Assembly: GCA_030407315.1 (NCBI GenBank)
Contig: JALQPE010002347.1
Location: 59,836-123,835, forward strand
From: Asparagopsis taxiformis
Taxonomy: Eukaryota > Rhodophyta > Florideophyceae > Bonnemaisoniales > Bonnemaisoniaceae
Length of the DNA stretch: 64,000 nt
Direction: 5' to 3'
A program made the translations under genes and the position numbers. Below the pieces are notes generated by a model that saw only the letters and a list, made by a program, of their open reading frames with translations, was not told the origin of the DNA and made no database searches. Numbering within the stretch: the first letter of the stretch is position 1; each line of letters opens with the position of its first letter. Shown piece by piece: positions 54,613 to 64,000 of the stretch.

Positions 54613-56384
54613 CTCGTCTTGTTGGTATCTACGTGTCGCCTCTCCCGCCTCTTGGTTCCTCCACTTGGTACGCGCGCTGTAGTGTGACGCTGAGGGCCGG
54701 CTGGTACGCGGCGTGCCAGATCATGAGGCACGCAAGCGTCGGTGTGCCTTCGGTAAGGACGCGCGTGTCATGGCTCAAAGCCGCATGTGCCCGTTGTCCA
54801 CGTCGCCGTTCGGGGGACAACCGGACGAAGTCGGCCATCAACACGCGCCGATATTTCCAGCATGCGTTGGGTTGCGTGTGTTGTGGGGCTTGAGAGGGGG
54901 GTTAACGGGGTGAGTTGGGGCGGCCGGTACGTCGAAGCGCGATCGTCGTAACGCGTTCGCTTCGTCGGTTCGTCGCGCGTGGTTCTCGCCGCCGCGGGTT
55001 AATTCCATCGCGCGTTCGCTCGCGGTCGCGTCTTCGGTTCGTTGCTACGCGCCTTCGTTTTTCGCTTTCGCGTCGCCTCGCTTGCTACCTACGTCCGTGT
55101 CTCACTATCGCATCCGCTGTTCCATGGCTAGAGCGGGGCGAAAGGGCCTTGTTCGCGGGCTCCCGTGTGGGTCGCCTCCTTTTTGTAGACTAGGCCTCAT
55201 TCTCCGCGCTTTCGCTGAGGGGGAGATGCGCGCGTGAATGCCACTATATTCTCGGTGGAGACCGGCGTACGTCCAGATGACTGCGTCTTTCCACTGAGTT
55301 CGAGACGCTCGCTGGAGTCCGCGCGTGTTGTCGTCCAATCAAATGACGGCAGCGAGGGGCGGCTTGCCACGGCGTGGGGGTCAGTGTGGCGGCGGCGCAA
55401 TCCGGGTGCCCCTTCGCCAACAATTTTCTCGTGGGACAATTTTTGCGGGACGGTCAAATTGCTATTCCGCCGGGCCAGACTGCGCACCCAATTTCGGAGC
55501 CGCTCCCCTATTTTCGCGCGAAACCCATCGCTGGTTCCAGCGCATCGCACATCTCCTAGAGTCAGTCAGGGAGTTAGTTGGTGCCGGGCTTGCACGCAAT
55601 TTCCAGGTTGAGCGAGACTCTCAATAGGTGAAAAAGCGCGACCTCTGCGTGGCGGTAGGCGGTTATCGAAGGTTGCACCGTGTGGGCGACGGGTAGCTGC
55701 AGGCGAACGACGAGTAGTTGCGTGGCGAACGAAGAGCGGTCGAAGCGCAGGCGAGGAGTGACACGTGGTGTCTCCTAGCGGTCTTGGCGCGACTTGCGCA
55801 GCGGTTTCCGAATCTCGCGCAGGTGGTCAGCGGGCGGCGGCTAGGGCGTAAGCGAGTGGGTTCGATTCCCACGCATCGACGGCGTTCTGCGCGACGCGTG
55901 TTAGCACTCGCAGTACAACACGTTCGCTTGCAGGCTCGCGCAAGCGTTCAACTCCCAGTTAGCTTATCCCAGTGTGGATTGCCTCCGTGCGGATAGCTGA
56001 CGCGAGTAGTAACGCGGCGCGCAAGCGACGAATCATGTGCGGCCTGTCGGACGGGTGCGTAAGCGGCTCGCGAGCGGCGTCGCTCCATTGCGTGCGGTGA
56101 CCGTTCCAAGTCATTCAGCGATAAGAAGTCAATTGCGCAGGGAGCGGTGAAACTTCGTCTGACGTCGCGACTGACGTTTTCGTGCGGTGTCACGTTATCT
56201 ACTAAACCGGTTCGAGACTACTGAGCGCTGCGGGCACACGAAATAGACGGCAAGGATGATATGTCGGCGCGCTTTTTCGCATACGCGACGGAGCGAGTCT
56301 CATGGTCCTGGCCCGTTTTCTTCATGAGATCTGCGGGCGTCCTCCTTGATTCGTATGCCGCTCTTGGCTCGGCGGTTCTGCACG
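54613..56384. other. Non-coding interval of gypsy-C between convergent genes
   Basis: 1.8 kb, CpG-rich, with no frame that I can support on either strand. It includes a tRNA T-arm-like sequence (55856-55872) with a pol III B-box match. It would contain both 3' UTRs. Confidence 0.45.
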
Positions 56385-59300
56385 TTAGTTGCGTGACGGG
56401 CGATGGCGCGTCCTCTTGTCCGCTAGCCGCAGACTGGAGCGACTGGGTGGCGTCCGGCGCGGTTTGGTGACGCTTGTCGCTTTCGGCGTGCGCATCTTCG
56501 GCGGGGGTCCCCGGCGGTCGCGTGACGTAGCGCGGTCGGGCTCGGTGTCGCGTCCGGCGGCGCTCGAAGCGGTTCGCTTTAGGTCTTTGCGGAAGCGTGC
56601 TACAATGGGTGCGGGTAACGAGCCCACGGGTTCCCAGGTATCATCGCGCGGCGAATATCCTTTCCAGCGCACTCGGAAAACGGCTTCCCCCGCATCGTCA
56701 ATGCCTTCGGCCACGAGTTTGTCAATCATAAATTCGCGCGTTCCGTACCCAGACTCTGGGCTAACTTTGCGCGAAGCTTCGAAGTCGCGTTCGCTGCGTT
56801 GCGCCGCGTCGTTAGCGGCTTCCGTTGCGGTAGCATCTTCCTCGTCGTCTAGCGGGGAAGGCGCGGGCGTTGCAATGCGCGGTGCGACGCGGATGCGGTC
56901 GGAACTAACGAGCTCGGGCACGCCATCTATTACGATCTCGTAAGTATGGCCGCGACAGCCTATTACAGGGAAAGGGCCGGAGACGGGGTAGTCCAATTTC
57001 GACGCACGCGCTCCTTCGTCTCGCTGCGCTCGAGTCGTCGCTCCCGCACGGGTATCCAAGTAGACTTGGTCACCCACCTTGATTTCCTTGTTCACTACGC
57101 GTACGCCACGGTCGAAATCCCGTTTATACCGCGCTTGCGCCTTCTTCAACGCGTTTGCTGCGCGCGCGTAGGCGTCCGATAATCGCGCTAGAAATTCCAT
57201 GCGGAGGAACGGCGTGCTGCGGATCGTGTCCACTTGTTCCGTTCCCAACGATACGGGGTAGCGTGTGAGCGTAAGTTCGAACGGCGACGTATTCGTCGAG
57301 CGGTGTATCGCGCGGTTGTACGCGTACGCTAGCGCGTCTAAATGCTCGTCCCAATCTCTGCGCTCTTCGTCTACATAATGGCGCAGCGTCGCGACGATGG
57401 TGCGGTTCATGCGCTCGACTTGTCCGTTCGACTGCGGATGGTACGTCGTTGTGAATATGTTTCGCGTACCCATCAGAGCGCAAGTCTCCTGAAACAGCTT
57501 CGAGCGGAATTGCGGTCCATTGTCCGAAAGTAGCGTGCGCGGCGGTCCATAAACGAACACCCAATCGCGGCAAAATGCCTTCGCAACGGCGAGCGCGGAT
57601 ACGCGCCCGAGCGCGATGAGTCGGCAGAGTTTGCTATAGCGGTCGGCGATTACAAGTACGAAGCGACGTTGGCGCGGAGTCTCGGGCAGCGGCCCAAGGA
57701 TATCAATAGCGACGTCTTCGAGCGGGCGCGTCGCGGGGAATAGCTTCAAGGCGTTCGTGTGGCGATATTGCGTAACGCGGTTACGTGCGCACGCGTCGCA
57801 CTGTCTCACTGTAGTGTAGACGTCCACGCTCATCATCGGCCAGTAGTACGCGCGTCGAATCGCGTCATACATGCGACGCGCGCCCGGATGTCCTGCGGTT
57901 ACCGCGTAATGGTTAGCTCGCAAAATGCGCCCCTTAATCGCTTCGGGCACGACTATCTGCGTGGCGCCGTCGAGCGGCGCGGTCCTCATAAGTATCCCAT
58001 CGGGGGACAGGTGAAAGCGCGACTGCGGCGCGGTTTCGACATCGCGCTTCGCGTTTTGGCAGAATTCGTCCGTCGCCTGCTCGCGAATCCACTCGTCAGT
58101 GGACACGGGCGGTTCGATGCACGACCGAGTTGCCAGTAGGCAGTCCAGACTCGGGTAGTATTCTGCGTAGTCGCATAGTAGCGCGGTATCGGCTCGCGCA
58201 TAAGCGTCCGCGTGCGGTTCGACGATGTTCGCGGCGTCGAAGCAGGGTATCTCGTCCGGTATTTCCGTCTCGTCGCCGCTTCGCGTGGCCATTCGCGAGA
58301 GCGCGTCAGCGATAACATGGCGTTTACCCTTTTTATATTCGACGTCGAACTCGAACTCGGCGAGTCGCAATCGCCAGCGCGCGAGTCGTCCTTCCGCGGA
58401 GGTCATATTTAGAATCCAGCGCAGCGAATTATGGTCCGTGCGAACCGTGAACTTCCGTCCTTCTAGATATGCGCGTAATAGTAACACAGCCCATACCACC
58501 GCGAGGCATTCGCGCTCCGTCGTCGAATAATTTCGCTCCGCGTCGTTAAGCGTGCGCGACCAGTATCCGACTGGATGTAATGTGTCTTCATCCGCGTCTA
58601 GCTGTAATAATGCGCATCCGATTTGTCCTTGCGACGCGTCGGTATCGAGCACGTATGGGTGTCCCTCACGCGGTAGACGAAGAATAGGCGGAGATAGCAT
58701 CGCTCGTCGCAGTGATTCGAACGCGCGCGTTTGCTCCGGCGTCGGCGCGGGTAAGCTGTCTCCTTGGTCCTTCTTTAACAACTGCGTAAGCGGCGCTGCG
58801 ACGAACGCGAATTTTTCGACGAATCGGCGGTATACGTTGCAAGTTCCCAAAAAGCTGCGCAGCTGCGTTTTCGTCGTCGGATACGTCGCATCGCGCAGCG
58901 CGTCGCATTTCGTCGTCGGCACGGATAGCTTCCCCGGCGAAATAGTATGTCCCAGGTAGTCTACCGAGCGCTTGAAGAACTCAGTCTTCGCGAATTTAAG
59001 CGAAACGCCAGCGCGTCCGAGGATTCCCAGTATCTCGTCGACGTGATGCACGTGCGCGTTTACGTCGGCGGAGAAGATGATTACGTCATCCAGGTAGACA
59101 AGGCAATGCTGCCATTTCACGTTCGCGAGCAAGATATCGAGCGCGCGCTGGAACGTCGCGGGCGCGTTCGATAGTCCAAAGGGCATACGGCGGAAGCGAT
59201 ACGTACCAACATGCGACGTAAACGTAGTCTTATCGCGGTCGGCGTGCGCTACCGGGATTTGCCAGTATCCCGAGTTGCAGTCTAGCGTAGTGAAAACCGT

Positions 59301-60614
59301 CGCGTTACCAAGCGAATCGACGCAATCGTCCATGCGCGGAATCGGATACGCGTCCTTCACGGTAGCGGCGTTTAAGCGGCGATAGTCGATGCAGAAGCGG
59401 GAAGTCCCGTCCTTCTTAGGCACGACTACGACCGGGCTCGCCCATTCCGATGTAGCAGGTTCGATCACTCCAGCGCGGAGCATCTTATCCACTTGCGTAC
59501 GGATAATTTCGCGCGACGCGTGTCCGGCGCGGTACGGCGGTTGGTTGACGGGGGTCGCCCCCGGAACCAGTTCGATGCGGTGCTCTGTCGCGTGGATGGC
59601 TCCGAGCGTGCCATTCCACATGCGCTCGTGCTTTCGCAGCATCTCGATAATTCGCGCGTGTAGGTCGTCGTCTACTCGCTCATCGCGTAGTGTCGCGCGT
59701 AAGAGGTCTTCCCAATGCGGCGTCGCGTCCGCAATTCCGTCGGCTTCGCGCAGGTCCGGCGGGTTCGTCGCGTTGCGTGGCGTCGCATCGTCGGGCGGTC
59801 GGTCTTGCGGGGTCGGTGCCTCTTGTGCAACTTGTAGGCACCCTACGGGGTTGGGCACTGCGGCGCCCACCTTCATGCCTTTGGGCAATACCTGGAGGCG
59901 GGAGCCGGCGTTGTGCACTTGCACACTGAAGGGCACGTTCCTTTTAACTTGCGTTTCACCGTTGGCTAGACGAAGCAACTTCTGCCCATAGAAGTCGGTG
60001 GCGGGTATCATGATGCAGCGTCCGTCAGCGCCCGTGGTGACTTCGATAGCCTGCGTCGCGTGCGGCGGAATCGACGTGCGGCGCGCAACGCGGATTGGTG
60101 CGAATTCTGTCGGTCGGGTAGTCTTGGGGGTCGGTGCGCGGCGCGGTTTCGTCGGCGTGCGTGGGAGCATCGGAACGTGGTCCCCATAGCGGGTTCGCAA
60201 CGCGCGCTGCGGCCCAGTATAGATCATCCGAACCACGCGGTCGATGAAGTCTGCTCCCAGAATGCAAGGGACGGATAAGCGCGGCATTACCAGGAAAGTT
60301 TGAAGGTGCGCGCGGGCACCTAGGAGAACGCTAAGTCGCAACGACGCGTTCGGCGCGAGGCGTCGTCCATTCGCGTCGATAATCGCGCAGCGCAGCGTTG
60401 GCGGCGTAGCGTGGCGCTTCCAATCAGCGCCTAATACGTTCTCGCGAATGAGGCTCGGGCCCGCGCCGGTATCAAGCACAGCAGTCACCGCGGTGGCCGT
60501 GCGTAGATTATATCCGACGCGTATCTCGAGTTTGTAGTTCGCGGTAGGGGTCTGAAACAGGACCACTGTTTCGGGTGGTAACGGAGGCGGTTTTTCGCGC
60601 GGCGGTTGCGTCAT
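56385..60614 (-). CDS. Pol polyprotein of gypsy-C (protease-RT-RNase H-integrase-chromodomain)
   Basis: 1409 residues, no interruption, ATG at 60614. Protease DTGAG (48-52) with ILGADFID (118-125). Reverse transcriptase FCIDYRRLN (407-415), RMPFGLSNAPATFQ (476-489) and YLDD (507-510). RNase H with DTDAS (657-661), E702 and TDHNSLRW (726-733). Integrase zinc finger (H..H..CDAC, ending 942) and catalytic D971, D1031, E1067, giving D-x59-D-x35-E. A chromodomain (about 1295-1345: FRVRWKGYSPRDDTWEP) is followed by a basic tail. Domain order and chromodomain place it in the chromovirus branch of Ty3/gypsy. All catalytic residues are present, so it is probably active. It starts 44 bases after the gag stop in another frame, so a shift, reinitiation or separate message is needed. 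Confidence 0.95.
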   Translation of the reverse strand: MTQPPREKPPPLPPETVVLFQTPTANYKLEIRVGYNLRTATAVTAVLDTGAGPSLIRENVLGADWKRHATPPTLRCAIIDANGRRLAPNASLRLSVLLGARAHLQTFLVMPRLSVPCILGADFIDRVVRMIYTGPQRALRTRYGDHVPMLPRTPTKPRRAPTPKTTRPTEFAPIRVARRTSIPPHATQAIEVTTGADGRCIMIPATDFYGQKLLRLANGETQVKRNVPFSVQVHNAGSRLQVLPKGMKVGAAVPNPVGCLQVAQEAPTPQDRPPDDATPRNATNPPDLREADGIADATPHWEDLLRATLRDERVDDDLHARIIEMLRKHERMWNGTLGAIHATEHRIELVPGATPVNQPPYRAGHASREIIRTQVDKMLRAGVIEPATSEWASPVVVVPKKDGTSRFCIDYRRLNAATVKDAYPIPRMDDCVDSLGNATVFTTLDCNSGYWQIPVAHADRDKTTFTSHVGTYRFRRMPFGLSNAPATFQRALDILLANVKWQHCLVYLDDVIIFSADVNAHVHHVDEILGILGRAGVSLKFAKTEFFKRSVDYLGHTISPGKLSVPTTKCDALRDATYPTTKTQLRSFLGTCNVYRRFVEKFAFVAAPLTQLLKKDQGDSLPAPTPEQTRAFESLRRAMLSPPILRLPREGHPYVLDTDASQGQIGCALLQLDADEDTLHPVGYWSRTLNDAERNYSTTERECLAVVWAVLLLRAYLEGRKFTVRTDHNSLRWILNMTSAEGRLARWRLRLAEFEFDVEYKKGKRHVIADALSRMATRSGDETEIPDEIPCFDAANIVEPHADAYARADTALLCDYAEYYPSLDCLLATRSCIEPPVSTDEWIREQATDEFCQNAKRDVETAPQSRFHLSPDGILMRTAPLDGATQIVVPEAIKGRILRANHYAVTAGHPGARRMYDAIRRAYYWPMMSVDVYTTVRQCDACARNRVTQYRHTNALKLFPATRPLEDVAIDILGPLPETPRQRRFVLVIADRYSKLCRLIALGRVSALAVAKAFCRDWVFVYGPPRTLLSDNGPQFRSKLFQETCALMGTRNIFTTTYHPQSNGQVERMNRTIVATLRHYVDEERRDWDEHLDALAYAYNRAIHRSTNTSPFELTLTRYPVSLGTEQVDTIRSTPFLRMEFLARLSDAYARAANALKKAQARYKRDFDRGVRVVNKEIKVGDQVYLDTRAGATTRAQRDEGARASKLDYPVSGPFPVIGCRGHTYEIVIDGVPELVSSDRIRVAPRIATPAPSPLDDEEDATATEAANDAAQRSERDFEASRKVSPESGYGTREFMIDKLVAEGIDDAGEAVFRVRWKGYSPRDDTWEPVGSLPAPIVARFRKDLKRTASSAAGRDTEPDRATSRDRRGPPPKMRTPKATSVTKPRRTPPSRSSLRLADKRTRHRPSRN

Positions 60615-60658
60615 CGCGCGTCGCGTGTCCGTTGAGTGGGGAGGAGTCGGCCCACCCG

Positions 60659-62629
60659 CTACGACTCCTCGTACGCGTTTCCCGGGTCTTCTGCGAAGCG
60701 AACCGAGTGGGGCGTGAGCTGCTCGCCGTCGTGCGCGTCGTCTTCGTGCGTGCGTTCGCTTTCGCGCTCGCGTGCGTCATCGTCCGCGGAAACTTCGAAA
60801 ACCTGAACGTTACGCTGCAGGTTCAGTTCTTCGGGCGTTAGGCGCGCGTGACTATGCATCTCGCGAATTGCGGCCTGTTGCTCGGATGAGAGCAGCGGGC
60901 AGCTTACCATGGGGTGTCCAAACTTCCGGCATATCAGACAGCGGAACGCCGCTGTGCGAGACGTGTCGGCCGGTGCCGTCTGTCTCACGATAGGCGGTGG
61001 GTAAGTTGCGCGCGGTATGTGCGCCGTGTACGGTCCCGCGCGTTCGCGTTCTCGGTCGTCGTTATGCGCAAAGCGTCGCGAGCGGTCGGCGGGCGATGCG
61101 TCGCGAGAGCGTGGCGTGCGATAATTCGACGAAGGGGTGCCAAGCGAGGTTGGACTTCGCATGGGGCTCGGGGGCGAGAACTTCCGTTCGCGCGGAGCGT
61201 GCGGCGTCGCGGCGGAGGTTGAGACGTTTGGCGATGAGAAGCCTGATGGCGGGGTATGCCCCACGGTCAGTGCTTGCACCGTTGGTGTCTCCTCCTCTTC
61301 CACGTAGAGCGCAGGCGTTCGCCGTAATAGCGGTCGCGCGCTCGCCGTCGGCGTCATCGCTCGGTGCGTGTCCCCGTGGCTCTGCGCCATAGAGACTAGC
61401 TCTCGAAAGGTGTATCGACGCGGGTCGCGAGACAGCGCGTCCCGCACGAGGTGTTGCGCATAGGGTCGTAGACCATCGACGAAAATAGAAACAAGCGTTC
61501 GCTCGCTAAACGCATCGCCGCAGCGCAGCGCGCGGCGTCGTAGTCTCGTAGCGAATTGCGTTTCGGTTTCCTTCGGGTCTTGCGTTTGTTGCGCCACATC
61601 ACGATACGCTTGCGCGACGTCGCCTTCGCGCGCATAGGTTAGCAGGAGCCACTGAACGGCTTCCGCGTAGCACGTAATCGAATCGACGCCCGCGCGCGCT
61701 CCTCGGAACGTTCGTCCCACGTACGTTTGGAACGTGTCGCGCGCCTCGTCGGCGAGGAAATACTTGAGAATCGGCAACGCTGCGCCTTCGGATACGCCGG
61801 TGTCGTCGCATGCGCTCTTGAAATACTTCAGGAACGATAGCACGGCGATTCCGTCAGCGCCCGTGAAATTCTCTCCTTGCATCGAATGGCGCACCATTTT
61901 CGCGGTGTTTGCCAATTCGCTCGCAATTGCTCGGTTAAACGCGCGGTCCGTGTTACGCAAGCGGTACGTGCGGTACGAAAGCGCGCGCGTGAACAGCTCG
62001 TTCAACGGCTGGATCTCTACCAGCCCGGGATGTGTGGGTCCAATGTCGCTATCTGAACGCGGGTGGTCGTCGAATGACAGGTCCTGGCACGCCAGTTCCA
62101 GCCATCCTTCGGGGTCCGCGTCGCGCGCGTAGTTCGTAGGGGTCGCGCGCGCTGCGGTTCGCGTTCGGTTTTCGCGCGCAGCGACGTTCGCGCGTTCAAT
62201 ATTTTGCTCCTCGCGGGAGTCCATCGTAGTGACGATTAGGTTGTGGACTTGAGCCCTCATTTGAGCCGTTAGTCCACGTGATTGGCCCTTGATAGCGCGG
62301 TCCACTGCAGCTCGTACTTCAGCCTGGAGCATGCATTGGAACGTAGGGTCGTCCACTACTTGTCGAACCAAGCTCGGAAGCGTTGCGGACGGCGTAGCGT
62401 GCACGTCGGAAACGCGGAACTCGGCCTCGCGCTTCGTTGCGGCGCCATCGTCGGACGTTTGCGCGTCGTCGTCGATGCTCGCGAGCGCTTGCGTCGGTAA
62501 CGGCGGCCACGGGGAAGCGGTAGGGTCAGGGATATGTGAAGCGACCAGCGCGTCGACTGCGTGCGTTTGCGACGCGACTGGCGGCGGTTCGGTCGGCGCG
62601 TTCGATCGCTCGGGCGCGGATGGATCCAT
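60659..62629 (-). CDS. Gag of gypsy-C
   Basis: 656 residues from the ATG at 62629; the frame is open upstream to 62713 without ATG. It has a Pro/Ala-rich N-terminus, a helical capsid-type domain in the middle (GADGIAVLSFLKYFKSACDD, YVGRTFRGARAG, FATRLRRRALRCGDAF), a Pro/Ser/Arg-rich linker, and one knuckle CLICRKFGHPMVSC (C-x2-C-x4-H-x4-C) near residues 590-605. The acidic tail DDARERESERTHEDDAH is unusual for the region after a nucleocapsid. No stop or shift is seen. Gag forms the cytoplasmic particle in which reverse transcription takes place. Confidence 0.9.
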   Translation of the reverse strand: MDPSAPERSNAPTEPPPVASQTHAVDALVASHIPDPTASPWPPLPTQALASIDDDAQTSDDGAATKREAEFRVSDVHATPSATLPSLVRQVVDDPTFQCMLQAEVRAAVDRAIKGQSRGLTAQMRAQVHNLIVTTMDSREEQNIERANVAARENRTRTAARATPTNYARDADPEGWLELACQDLSFDDHPRSDSDIGPTHPGLVEIQPLNELFTRALSYRTYRLRNTDRAFNRAIASELANTAKMVRHSMQGENFTGADGIAVLSFLKYFKSACDDTGVSEGAALPILKYFLADEARDTFQTYVGRTFRGARAGVDSITCYAEAVQWLLLTYAREGDVAQAYRDVAQQTQDPKETETQFATRLRRRALRCGDAFSERTLVSIFVDGLRPYAQHLVRDALSRDPRRYTFRELVSMAQSHGDTHRAMTPTASARPLLRRTPALYVEEEETPTVQALTVGHTPPSGFSSPNVSTSAATPHAPRERKFSPPSPMRSPTSLGTPSSNYRTPRSRDASPADRSRRFAHNDDRERERAGPYTAHIPRATYPPPIVRQTAPADTSRTAAFRCLICRKFGHPMVSCPLLSSEQQAAIREMHSHARLTPEELNLQRNVQVFEVSADDDARERESERTHEDDAHDGEQLTPHSVRFAEDPGNAYEES

Positions 62630-63185
62630 CGGCGCGGTTGCGTTCGATCGTCGCCTAGGGAAAAGGGAAAAGGGATGATGGGGAAGGAGAAAGGGGAATT
62701 CGGCGCGCGTCAAAATCTCGCGTCGGCGCGTCGAAAAATTGGCAAGTAAAAAGGGAAGCGCTTCCCGAAAATTGTCTGCGTATCGGGCGCGCGTAGTAAG
62801 GGTGAGGGGGACGAGTTCGCTCGCAGGAGGGCTTCTTCCTCGCTCGGAACGCGTGAAGACGGGTCTCGATCGCTCGCGAACCCAATATTTTCGGCACCGC
62901 CGAACCCGCGTTAGGGTTGCGAACTAGCGCGCGCACGCGCTGCGTCTTCGATCGCGTCGTTCCGCGCGGCGAATCGTCGTAGTAGAGGTAGGGTAGTTAT
63001 ACAAACCAGAGAGGCTATAGCACCGCTTCCGGGATAGCGATACGCGCGCACGCGTCAATCGCCCTCGCTGTCGCGCACGACGAACGGATAAAAGAAGAAT
63101 TAGAGTAAGCGATAGGTTTGGCGTCCCGTGTTTTCCCCAAGCGGAGTTTCTGTGCTTCGCTGAGTTCGCACGTCGGTTCGCGCAA
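62630..63185. other. 5' leader of gypsy-C
   Basis: About 560 bases between the primer site and gag, on the minus strand. It contains repeated G/A-rich runs near 62660-62700 (plus strand) and no supported ORF. Confidence 0.5.
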
Positions 63186-63203
63186 TTCTAGGTCGAGAGA
63201 CCA
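63186..63203 (-). other. Primer-binding site of gypsy-C
   Basis: Two bases after the 5' LTR, in element direction, lies TGGTCTCTCGACCTAGAA. TGG pairs with a tRNA CCA end. I cannot name the tRNA. Confidence 0.65.
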
Positions 63204-63205
63204 GT

Positions 63206-63996
63206 TGTAGGACCAGCCGGGGTGGCGATCGCTAAGGGAGTTCTAGAATTGCAGCCGTGTCAGGGCGAGGTGAACCGTAACGCGCTGGTTGAACTTGCGT
63301 TCGCGCGTCGCTCGGTCGCGCTGGCGAACGGGTGGTACAACGGCGGAACGCGTAGGGAACGATCGCAACACGGGATTCGCGGGCCGGCGCAAGCCGTGAT
63401 CTCAGGGTGAGATCACCGAGTAAACTCGAGCACAACGCGATCCACACAGGGGTCGTAAATCCCTGGCCTAGTGGCGTGCGACGCAACGCGCGCTATCGCG
63501 GTGCGACGCGGTTCGACGATCGGTTTATGCGCAGCGCGCACGCGAACGTCGGCGATCGTGAGCAACCCGCACGCAACGTTTCAACGCAATCGGTCCTCGC
63601 GATTCGCTAAACGCTTAACTCGTAGCTGCGAAGATGCTGGCTGTTTATTGGTAAGGTGCGAAGCTGAACGACCATTAATAGCTAACTACTAAAGGACAGG
63701 CTGTCCTACCGTGGCCGGCCGGCGGCCGCTCGCTCGCACGCGAAAAAGGGAAATATTTGGGAAAAAGACTTTCGTCATAAAAAACCCAAAAAAGGGAAAA
63801 TAAAGGGAAATTCGTCGAAATCGCTACACGTGGCGCCGGGTTCGCAATCGCACGCGTTCGCGCAGGTGCACGTGACACGTAATCGGTTCGCCACGCGTAC
63901 GCTCGCTTACTAACTAACTCAGCGCGGATGCACGCGGACTCAACTCGTCGATATCGCTCAACCCGCGTTCGCGTTAGCGGCATAAATTGCACCACA
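63206..63996 (-). repeat. 5' LTR of gypsy-C
   Basis: 791 bp, nearly identical to 50770-51560. Its plus-strand TATA-like sequence at the right edge points out of the element, so antisense transcription from this copy would enter the flank. Confidence 0.92.
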
Positions 63997-64000
63997 CATG

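Larger units (their letters stand above)
50770..63996 (-). mobile_element. Gypsy-C, intact 13.2-kb chromovirus-type retrotransposon
   Basis: LTRs of 791 bp at 50770-51560 and 63206-63996 differ by two one-base indels by eye (an A near 51366/63803 and a C near 51431/63870). Sense genes run right to left: gag (62629-60659) and pol (60614-56385). A 940-codon ORF runs the opposite way near the 3' LTR. GC and CpG are much higher than in the other elements. It lies inside copia-3. The right flank has only four bases in the window, so the target duplication cannot be confirmed (left ..TATG, right CATG). Confidence 0.92.

Noticed and set aside
54915..55611. Short plus-strand ORFs between the antisense ORF and pol of gypsy-C
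   Set aside because: In CpG-rich DNA open frames of 90-125 codons are expected by chance; overlapping frames on both strands and no motifs.
55817..55880. tRNA gene on the plus strand
   Set aside because: The T-arm is perfect, but no 5' acceptor strand pairs with the bases after it and no anticodon arm can be placed.
50766..64000. A 4- or 5-bp target duplication of gypsy-C
   Set aside because: Left flank ..TATG and right flank CATG do not match exactly, and only four right-flank bases are available.

Overview
This is eukaryotic nuclear DNA, dominated by LTR retrotransposons. The few recognisable host genes are short, intronless as far as I can see, and often have a TATA-like box 50-125 bases before the ATG. 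With a high load of copia and gypsy elements, this would suit a compact florideophyte red algal genome such as Chondrus; that assignment is inference and no sequence in the window proves it. I see no rRNA gene, complete tRNA gene or CRISPR array.

Layout. 1-2117: a small beta-rich protein gene of unknown function (copy 1) and, facing away from it, a near-identical copy that stops after 16 codons where an LTR-like sequence begins. 2118-6214: decayed gypsy-type gag-protease and unresolved relics. 6215-12983: a complete minus-strand copia-order element with 452-bp LTRs and 5-bp target duplication AGTAA; its gag and pol appear to be separated by an 853-bp intron whose removal joins them in frame. 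12984-17563: two more members of the small protein family. 17564-19430: the first copy of a segmental duplication, with a secreted Cys-rich protein gene. 19514-20241: a 30-bp near-perfect hairpin and two solo LTRs with exact target duplications.

20300-37235: the second copy of the duplication, split by a three-deep nest: copia-1 (20422-35395) has gypsy-B (25669-35372) in its 3' LTR, and gypsy-B has copia-2 (30647-35085) at its 3' end. Each level is confirmed by a 5-bp target duplication. 38900-40099: a Tc1/mariner relic with long inverted repeats of IR/DR type. 40650-45800: a host island of three minus-strand genes for predicted secreted proteins, one metallo-beta-lactamase-fold enzyme and two members of an eight-cysteine family. 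48009-50769: a decayed copia-3, interrupted by gypsy-C (50770-63996), a 13.2-kb minus-strand chromovirus with 791-bp, almost identical LTRs, intact gag and pol, and a 940-codon ORF on the opposite strand.

The copia elements 1-3 share a primer-binding site complementary to the anticodon arm of initiator tRNA-Met, short LTRs and a C-H-H-C gag knuckle. The most notable signals are the gag/pol intron, the antisense ORF of gypsy-C, a hairpin array in the leader of copia-2, and an LTR-end motif repeated ahead of the 3' LTR in copia-1 and copia-2.
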